Source: Zygnema cylindricum (Eukaryota > Streptophyta > Zygnematophyceae > Zygnematales > Zygnemataceae). Taken from it: a stretch of DNA of 13,500 nucleotides. Under the pieces are notes generated by a model. It worked only from the letters and a program-made list of their open reading frames with translations, searched no databases and was not told the origin of the DNA. Location: the NCBI GenBank assembly GCA_037447655.1, contig JBBHKE010000130.1, positions 64,001 through 77,500 of the forward strand, written 5' to 3'. Shown here piece after piece: positions 1-7,800 of the stretch; position 1 is the first letter of the stretch, and every line of letters begins with the position of its first letter. The translations under genes were made by a program, and so were the position numbers.

Positions 1-376
1 GTATCCATTTTTCCGCACTCAGAAAAAGTCAATGCTGTTCAGTCAATGTTTTGTAGCTTTGTCATAATACATGGAAGCGATGTCTCCGGTATGGAGAGAC
101 GCTAAATGTTACAGAAAATAGAGTTTTTGAGTATATGGAGCAGGGTATTACAGAGCTGGGAGCATAATCATTCTATTTGGAAAAATGTAGATATTTTTCC
201 CGAAAAAATTTGTATAGATAAGTTCCAAGCTGTCCTGGTTTTTCTGGGGATATTCTGGTGAAATATGCTTATTACTTCCCTATTTTTACTGCAATAATTG
301 GAACCACTTTGAGCCACTAATGTGAATGGAAATTTATGACCTTGTATCCACCTTCTTTCACCTTCAATTGTTTTTG

Positions 377-500
377 TATTTATGTATGTATGAATGTACG
401 TAAGTATGTATGAATGTACATAAGTATGTATGAATGTACCTATGTATGTATATGAATGTATGTATATATGTATGAATGTACGTATGTATGTATGTACTGT
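377..500. repeat. TATG/GAATGTAC microsatellite
   Basis: Mixed TATGTATGAATGTACGTAAG units in several copies with drift. Reading frames through it (Met/Tyr/Cys-rich) are repeat artefacts. Confidence 0.9.
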
Positions 501-503
501 ACA

Positions 504-593
504 TTGGTTTATATTGTATTGTATGTATGCTATTTGGTTTATATTGTATTGTATGTATGCTATTTGGTTTATATTGTATTGTATGTATGCTAT
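504..593. repeat. perfect 30-bp tandem triplicate
   Basis: Unit starts TTGGTTTATATTGTATTGTA and ends TGTATGCTAT; copies at 504-533, 534-563 and 564-593 are identical. It adjoins the TATG microsatellite and its identity suggests recent expansion. Confidence 0.97.
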
Positions 594-604
594 TCTATGT
601 AAAA

Positions 605-1640
605 TAATGCCATTACAGACGCTTTGAAACTAATTCCTGCTTTTATTGCTTTGCCGTCAAGACCTGAAATTGGAATAAACCGACAAAATGATAAAGGATT
701 CTTGTTACTTGTGCTTTCACAATGTGAACTATTGTATGAGGTGAAAAACAAAAACGTTTTTTTTAGTTGATTTCAAAGTTTTGAACTGTGGTGGAAAAGC
801 AAGCATGTATCTTACAATTTGGCTTTTTCTTTTAGTTTACAATATCTTTGTACAATGTGAGTATTTTGTATGATTATTTTTGTGATCAGGAAACGTCCAT
901 GTAACTACATCTCTAATCGTTTTAAGTGTTGATAACTCTAATTTTGTCGCGGCTCTTTTCCGCCCAAAATCATAAATTAGTGTTATAAACATTAAAATAG
1001 AATTAATGCTAATATGGAAAGTATTTTATAGTGTTAACCATTTTACGTTCGGAGAAATTAGTGTGATGTACGAGCAGCTCGTTTCTGTGCTTTACGTCCA
1101 CGAGATATCTCATTTCTACAAGATTAATTGCGCTTCACATGTTAATCTAAATTTCAGTACCGGTTAGCCGCCGAAAAGAGCGGAACATAAAAAAACATAA
1201 AGCATAAAATAGTGTAAATTTTACCCTAATTTACATGTATTTCGGACAATTTCCAAACCCCAGAAGTACGTATCTCAACGAAATCTGTCAGGGTAGTACA
1301 CCTGCACTTCAAATAGGATTGGTGACAGCTAAGCGTACACGTTACTAAGTTGACACACATATTGGCGTTAAGTGCCAAATTAAAGTTAATGCTATTTTTT
1401 TTTGGACACAAAATCACAAATTAGCGTTATTCACACTAAATTAGCGTTTACGCTAAAATTTTTTTAACACAATGATTACCAGTGTAGCTGACGTGACACA
1501 AAAATTAGGACTAAAGTGCGTCTACCACTCCTACGATCTTCGTTGTAATGTTTCAAATTATAGTCCCTTCGACGAAGGTCAATGGATGGCAAAAGGAGCG
1601 TTAGAGAATATTATAAGGCAAAGATTTTTTAAGGTTTTTC
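605..1640. other. gene-free AT-rich stretch with a diverged 47-bp direct repeat
   Basis: No supported gene. The words AAAATCATAAATTAGTGTTA (from 966) and AAAATCACAAATTAGCGTTA (from 1410) begin two related stretches of about 47 bp. An inverted pair, CGGCTCTTTTCCGCC (about 950) and GCCGAAAAGAGCGG (about 1170), hints at a small decayed element. TTAGCGT-TT-ACGCTAA at 1441-1456 is a short palindrome. Confidence 0.55.
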
Positions 1641-1647
1641 CCCGTCA

Positions 1648-1702
1648 CCCTGAAAAATCCTAAAAAACCCTAAAAAAACTTTAAAAAATCCTAAAAAACC
1701 CT
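1648..1702. repeat. CCCTAAAAAA-type interstitial telomere-like array
   Basis: Degenerate CCCTGAAAAAT / CCTAAAAAA / CCCTAAAAAAA units, about 10 bp each. The base word resembles the plant telomere unit CCCTAAA with extra A. Confidence 0.85.
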
Positions 1703-2464
1703 TGCTGGCATACTGCTCTAATGATTCGAGGCTGACAATTCAAGGCTAATAATAGTGGGCATATGGGAGGGCGTCAACCTCGAGTCCAAGCTGTCATCCA
1801 TGTCACGTGCCTCCAGATGCCATGTGCTTCATGTGGCCAAGTGTACCACAGGTGCCATGTCAGCATGAATGTTGACGCCGTATGCCCTCTACCTCTCCCT
1901 CTCCCTCTTCCTCTCCCTCTCCCGCCAGCGCACCTTGATGGACTGGTCGCCTTGCACTACCCTGGTCCCCATGAAGGGGGGCCTCGTATTGGAGCCTCCC
2001 TCTCTTTTCTCTCCTATCTCCTCCCTCCCTTTTCTCTCCTTTCTCTCCTCCTCCTTCTCCTCTCTTTCCTCTTCCCCAGCGTTGTTTGATGACGTGGCGG
2101 TGGTGGATTACTCATCCATGTATCCCCCACTATCATGGTGGCCTCATCGGTGTGCCCTGGTGCACTCACCCTCACCCTTAGTCGCTTTTGCCTTGCTTAT
2201 CCTTTTTGTTTTATTCCCCCCACATGTAGTTTTTTAGTTTTCGCATTGCTACCTCCTTTTGTTCCCATGGACTCAGATGGTTTGCCATCACGCTTTTTAA
2301 TAAAGAGCGCTTTGGTACTCCTAGTCCTCAAGTTTGTGGGGTTTTTTTTGTTTTTTTAGGGTTTTTTAATGATGGCCGTGTATCATGGACAACCGTCACA
2401 TAGGTGGCAGGCATGCGATGTAACTCTACGTTGTCCCATGCACATGGGACTACTGACATGCTAC
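1703..2464. other. GC-richer unique block between inverted telomere-like arrays
   Basis: Clearly less AT-rich than its surroundings, with CT-rich runs (about 1890-1925 and 2000-2075). Overlapping plus frames from 1763, 1869 and 2135 have Pro/Leu/Ser-rich readings and no family I recognise, so none is called as a gene. AATAAA occurs at about 2300. GTCCCATG-CA-CATGGGAC at 2433-2450 is a perfect palindrome. It may be the body of a foldback element. Confidence 0.5.
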
Positions 2465-2569
2465 CTTTTAGGGTTTTTTAGGGTTTTTAAGGTTTTTTGG
2501 GATTTTTAGGGTTTTTTAGGACTTTTAGAGTTTTTAGGGTTTCTTAGGGTTTTTCTAGGTTTTTTTGAA
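2465..2569. repeat. TTTTTTAGGG-type interstitial telomere-like array, inverted to 1648-1702
   Basis: At least nine degenerate units of TTTTTAGGG or TTTTTTAGGG. The orientation is opposite to the array at 1648-1702. A further isolated unit is at 2354-2367. Confidence 0.88.
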
Positions 2570-2782
2570 GGGCGCAATACAAGAGGACTAGCCCTTCTTA
2601 TTCTCAATCAAGGTGGCATCTAACGACTTGTTGATCTCTTTGAGCCCAACTGTTGATCTAACAAACAATGAAAGACGCAATAAACATTAACAATGAAAAT
2701 AATACAATGTAATTTTGTTAATCGTAATGTGAATATAACTAGACCTCATATAGCGTTCCCATTTTTATACCCGTTTGAAGTA

Positions 2783-2820
<38 letters not shown>

Positions 2821-3305
2821 GAGTATTGCAAGAATAATAATGAGTACATGACGGCTCTCTTCTCTAATTAAATTGACTTCATGTATACCTATTTATATAT
2901 TTAGCATTTTTTTTGTGGAGTCAATGTTAGCTTCGATATATTGACGATTTTTTAACCTCTTCAAGAATATTACACTGTAGATCATTAAAAATAATGTTTT
3001 GTTTCATAAAAAGCAATTAATTAGTGTCATTTATTCTAATACACTTCCCAATAACATCGTGTTTTAAACAGTTTAAACAGTTTAAACAACAAGCATTAAA
3101 CATAAACCACTACGATTATTAACGCTATTTCGTGGGTCAGAGGGTCCAAAAAAAACAGAAACAAAATCACTTTTAATAACACTAATAATGATTTCACATG
3201 TACCAGTTTGACTTGGAAAAAAATATTAGAAATAAAAAAAATGCGTCCTAAAGAGAAAAAAAAAGGGTGGATGAAGAAATCAAGTGTATCGGTCAGCCTC
3301 TGACC
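2570..3305. other. gene-free AT-rich stretch
   Basis: Apart from the (AT)n tract there is a short GTTTAAACA repeat (about 3065-3088). No frame looks like a protein and no RNA gene is seen. Confidence 0.75.
2785..2819. repeat. (AT)n microsatellite
   Basis: About 17 uninterrupted AT dinucleotides. Confidence 0.98.
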
Positions 3306-3317
3306 ATCATTTGCTTC

Positions 3318-3535
3318 TAACCCTAAAACAATTGAAAAAACTGAGCCGGAAACCCCTAAAAAAACTGAAAAAAATGAGCAGAAAAACCCTAAAAATTAAA
3401 AAAACTGAGCGGAATAACCCTAGAAAAATATGAAAAAAAACACGGCAAAAAACCATAGAATTTTCAAATAACCGAGCCAAAAATCCCCAAAAAACGAGCC
3501 AAAATCCCAAAAACTGAACATAAGCCCTAAATAAA
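3318..3535. repeat. degenerate AACCCTAAAAA / AAACTGAGC repeat array
   Basis: Alternating AACCCTAAAAA-like and AAAACTGAGCxGAAA-like words, roughly every 25-40 bp (about 3318, 3350, 3387 and 3415), decaying to the right (CCGAGCCAAAAATCCCC). The long minus-strand frame across it is almost all Phe/Leu/Arg/Ser and comes from the repeat, so it is not called a gene. Confidence 0.7.
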
Positions 3536-3579
3536 GAATGAGGAAACTGGCTAAAACCCAAAAAAAAAAAATTCATAAA

Positions 3580-4340
3580 AACTCTTTAGGCACAAATTGT
3601 ATTTCTTTTCCCATCACTTTTTATTTGTAACATTTTTATGGCAATCGAAAGCTCCTATTTTTCAAAACACCGTCAAAACTCTGAACTCTTAAAAGAAAAA
3701 AAAATGATTACTTTTATTGACACAAGACTGGGAAATTAATCCTCAATCCGAAGGGTTAGCGAGGAAAAAAAACTAAAAAGTGGCTTATATATGTAAAAAT
3801 TCGCGAGGATTAATCACTAAAAAAAGTAAAATATTACTACAACGGGACCAAAAAAATAGATTTTAGGACGAAAAAAAAAGATATTAAGCTTTCCGACCAA
3901 TAAGCATTCTCTACCACATATTTGACACCGTTCAATACAGTCAATAATAGGAATTAATTTTCTCTCTCAAACAGGAAACAAAAGTAAACCTGACGAACTC
4001 TTGAAAAAAAAAAAAAATAGATTGTAGTCCATAAGCACTTGTCAAGCTCCTCTCCTTTTTCAACTCCCTTCCTTTTTTGACTTCCTTCCCAAAATAGGGA
4101 AGCTATATATATCTTATTGCTGCATACAAAAATATTCAAATTTTCACAATTGAGTTACTTCTCCGACTACACTTGTTGCCCGAAAAAAAATCTGTTTAAA
4201 ATTTAAAATTTCAATTAAATTACATCCTCGTAATTATCGCAGTAATCATTGCGATAAGACTAGATTGTTTGCAAATGCAAAAAAAGTCGCTTGAGAAATG
4301 AGAAACAGAACAAGAATGAACAGAAAGGTACAGCATAGAT
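3580..4340. other. gene-free AT-rich stretch
   Basis: Many A homopolymers, no conserved reading frame and no array. It is the intergenic side of the SIZ1 3' flank. Confidence 0.75.
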
Positions 4341-4341
4341 A

Positions 4342-4630
4342 TTATACAATAACTCTCAATTACTATCTTAACATTTTACGCGCACAACATTTCAGGTAAA
4401 CTCACTTTTATACAATAACTCTCCATTCACTATCTTAACATTTACTGTCCCACCCTTTCAGGAAAATTCACTTTATACAATAACTCTCCATATACTATCT
4501 TAACCTTTCACTGTCCCACCATGTCAGGTAAACTCATCTATTAATACTATTATAGTATTAATGAAGGGAATACTTTAATACAAGACTCTCTGTTCACTAT
4601 CTCCACCATTTCAGATAAACTCACCTGTTA
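4342..4630. repeat. tandem repeat of about 65 bp downstream of the SIZ1 stop
   Basis: Units start at 4342, 4408 and 4473 with TTATACAATAACTCTC and run through CTATCTTAACATTT to TTTCAGGTAAACTCAC. A fourth, diverged unit starts near 4575. A short related stretch at about 4695-4718 (TATACAACCACTCTCTTATT) reaches into the stop codon. The array probably lies in the 3' UTR or just beyond it; no clear poly(A) signal could be chosen. Confidence 0.85.
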
Positions 4631-4712
4631 TGAAAAGTCGCTGTCAAAATGAGAACGGAAAACGATTGGACAGGAGGGAAGGTACACAAGACATTTATAT
4701 ACAACCACTCTC

Positions 4713-4828
4713 TTATTCGCCCTCGGAGCTAGAGCTCCTCACATATCGACGGTACCGATGTTGCCCTATCCCTCGACCTCCACGTTGACTTCGTGGGCCA
4801 GAAGTTCCCCCATGCATCGCTAATAAAA
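4713..4828 (-). CDS. SIZ1: SIZ1 terminal exon with stop codon (residues 869-906)
   Basis: After acceptor AAATGCAG|TT the leftover G of the previous exon makes Val, giving [11 protein letters not shown] (ASLLLGMNDSRQ in Arabidopsis). An Arg/Gly-rich stretch follows, then [12 protein letters not shown] and TAA at 4715-4713. The end corresponds to the family C-terminus RPRMYLSIDSDSE: basic, aromatic, then a Ser/acidic run. Phase and the conserved LL-A/G-M make this the true last exon. The [13 protein letters not shown] stretch is more basic than in Arabidopsis and could be an RGG-like nucleic-acid-binding patch. Confidence 0.88.
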
Positions 4829-7800
4829 CTGCATTTTTTCCCAATTTCCTCGTTTAAAATTGTTAACTCAAAAGGGAGAAAAATCAAAACCACGGTTGAA
4901 AACTGCACATTTCCCAAACCTTTTAAAAAATTCCACCCAAAAGGGAGAAAAATCATAAGCATGATCGAAAGCTACATGTTTTATCATGTTTCCTCCTTAA
5001 AAAATCAACATTTTACAAAACTTCCTCCTTACTGAAATCGCAGTAAAACATTAGCAATAGTCGTAAACTACACATTTCCCCAATTTCTCCCATAGAAAGG
5101 GCAATGTGAAAGATAATTAAACCTCAACACTGACTCTAAACGCCTAGGTTTCACCAATTCTCTCTTAAATAAGTCAATAGAAAAGATAATAAAACCTCGA
5201 CCAAAAAGCTTTAATGATCAAAACTCCATTAAAAAAAAAAATGCCAAACCCACGAGTGAAGTCATATCCAATGAAAGTCAAGGAAGCTTCCAGAAAAAAA
5301 CCCAAGTCAAGAAGGATGATACATACCACTAGTAGCCACATTCTCTGGAACTTCCGCATCTCGTGGACTTCCATGTTCCCCGTTACCCGTTTTTCCGTGT
5401 TCACGTAACCTTTCTCTATTGCTCTCAGCTTGTTCACCCTCTTGTGCATTCTCCCTACAAATCCTTTGTTTTTCACTGAATTCCCTCTCTCCATTACCTT
5501 CCCTCTCTCCATTACCTTCCCCCTCTCCATTACCTTCCCTCCCTCCGCTACCTTCCCTCCCTCCACTACCTTCCCTCCCTCCACTACCTTCCCTCCCTCC
5601 ACTACCTTCCCTCCCTCCACTACCTTCCCTCCCTCCACTACCTTCCCTCCCTCCTCTACCTTCCCTCTCTCCACTACCTTCCCTCCCTCCACTACCTTCC
5701 CTCCCTCCATCAGCCAGTCTACTAGAAGGTTCAGCTCTGGAAACACTACCATGTTGAGATGCCCACTCTCTTACACCTCCAATAACCGGTGATTCCCAAT
5801 CCATATTTCGATTTTCCATACTTCCATTTATCAAAAGTGGGTCTCCCGTAAGTTCGTGAACAGGGATCAAGTCTCTGCAAGGGGAAGAATTTCCCCTGTT
5901 TAAATTCCACATAGAATTTTCCCACCATCTTCGATGGTCATGAAGAGAACTCCTATCTAATAATCCCACATCTCCCGAGTCTGATGGAGGAGGTAAGGGA
6001 GTAACTCCAGAAGAAACAGCTGTCCCTGAAGGCAATCCTCTTTCGAGAACCTGCGGTTCCTCATCACTGTCACTTAACTCAATTGGGTTTTCTGCCCCTC
6101 CATTATCCCCAGAGACCAGATTCTGTAGTTCCCCTCCATTATTCTCCCCGTTTGTATCTCTATTTTGAACAACATTTGTGGCAGAAGAAGAAACCTTCGC
6201 CAACAAATTCCCACCATTCGTGGTTCCTTTTTGAGCATTTTCTGAACCCAGAAATGGTCTTCGACGAAAAATTAAAGGACTTCCTGCATCATCTTCGTCG
6301 CTCCCAACATATCCTAAACTCGAAGCCAAAGCTTTTGCAGAAGGTTTACAAGCAAGAGAGGCACTTCTACTTCCCCTTTCACTGCCACCTGGCAATTCAT
6401 GACTACTACTCCCTGCTTCAAGTGCTGGAGCTTTCTGAGAGTTTTCTAAACCATTTCCGTTAATGGCCCAGGAACCATCGCGTGTCCGTTTCATTCCCAG
6501 TTTTAGAGAATGTTGTTTTGATGGTTCGAAAGGAACCGTTCCCACACTTCCTCCCTCGACTCCACTCCTGTCCCCTTGACTATCACTGGTTTTGACATTC
6601 ACAGAAGAAGGAGGTGCTCTCCAGGGTTCAGATTTTCCCTGTGGACCTTCTAAACGAAGACGCCAAGATCCGTCAGCTTTTACCTCCACTTCTGTCACGT
6701 CTTCATCATAATTTGCCAGCTGTTTCCATCCAATGCCCAATTTTTCACTTTAAGAATGTCCCTTAAAAAGAACATAACTTACATCATTCCCAATAATCGG
6801 TGTGAACTGAATGATTATTCAAAAACATGCAAAATTATGTATGCGAACGAAAGTAAAAGAGCTTAAAATGATGCCAGTCGAAAACGAATCTCTCTCTCTC
6901 TCTCCCCCTCTCCCCCTTCCCCCCTCTCCCCCTCCCGCTCCCCCTCCCCCTCCCTCCCCCCCTCCCCCTCCCTCCCCCCCTCCCCCTTCCCCCTTTCCCC
7001 ATGGATTTGACATGAAGCTGAACTGGATGTCTTTGTGCCTTTGTGTTTTTTTTCCCTTTTTTTTCCTTTTTGTTTGAATTGAGAGAATCCGAGACTTTTC
7101 ATGGTTTCCCCCTCCCCCTCCCCCTCCGCCTCTGCCTCCGCCTCCCCCTCCCCCCCCCCTCTCTCTCTCTCCAGTTTTTTTCAGATGTTATAACTAATGA
7201 GACCTGCATTAACTAATGTGTAGGGCTCAAAAAATCGGCAACTGGGTAATGCGCAGTCAATAAGAATAACGATGTAATGTGAGCCACTAAAAAACTTGAA
7301 AAAAAAAAGTGACGGGAGCCTATAAATAGGTCCAACAAAACACCACACTTCAATGAGCAAAACTGATGCTTGACATCTTTAATTATCTAAGAAAGGTAAA
7401 AGAAAACAACGAATAAAAAAAAATCCGATCAATAAATAAGAAAGTTAAAAGATGAAAGTGAAAAAAACAAAAGTTCAATCAGTGAGATCTACTTACAGAT
7501 TTTGTAATCACATGAAAGTACGGATCAATAATAAGACCGCTCAGAGAGTAGTTAACTCCACATGTTGGGCATTGCCACTGGAAAAAAAAAAGACGAAAAA
7601 CAACGATGAAACGAATGTGAAAACCACTGACATAAGTGACAATATTTTAACGAGAAAAAAATAAAACAATCTTCTACAGAAGTACCTTTCGAGCTCGTTG
7701 GTTTAACTCCACAAGTGTTGACAAATCGAAGCAACCCATATGGGAACAAGCCCTAAAACGGCCTGCCTCCTGCATTCGGGCACCAGACATCTGAAGACGG

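Larger units (their letters stand above)
6720..7496 (-). other. SIZ1 intron 9 with two long pyrimidine tracts
   Basis: The intron separates the SP-RING from the tail exon (donor GTAAGTAG, acceptor GGAAACAG). Two CT-only or nearly CT-only tracts sit at 6889-7000 and 7105-7172. They are G/A-rich on the transcript strand, with many GGGGGAGGGGG-type runs. Purine-rich protein-like readings on either strand here are low-complexity artefacts. Confidence 0.85.

Noticed and set aside
377-593. CRISPR-like regularity of repeats
   Set aside because: Units are directly adjacent without unique spacers, and the DNA is eukaryotic.
1763-2359. Three overlapping plus-strand frames in the GC-richer block
   Set aside because: Low-complexity Pro/Leu/Ser readings over CT-rich DNA, no recognisable domain and no splice context.
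3307-3576. 89-residue minus-strand reading frame rich in Phe, Leu and Arg
   Set aside because: It runs exactly across the CCCTAAAA/CTGAGC repeat array and its composition is explained by the repeat.
5419-5792. Plus-strand Pro-rich frames opposite the SIZ1 tail
   Set aside because: They are antisense readings of the 18-bp minisatellite; the minus strand has family-specific sequence on both sides.
6811-7102. Pro-rich (plus) and Gly/Glu-rich (minus) frames over the CT tracts
   Set aside because: Pure repeat translation inside an intron defined by matching donor and acceptor.
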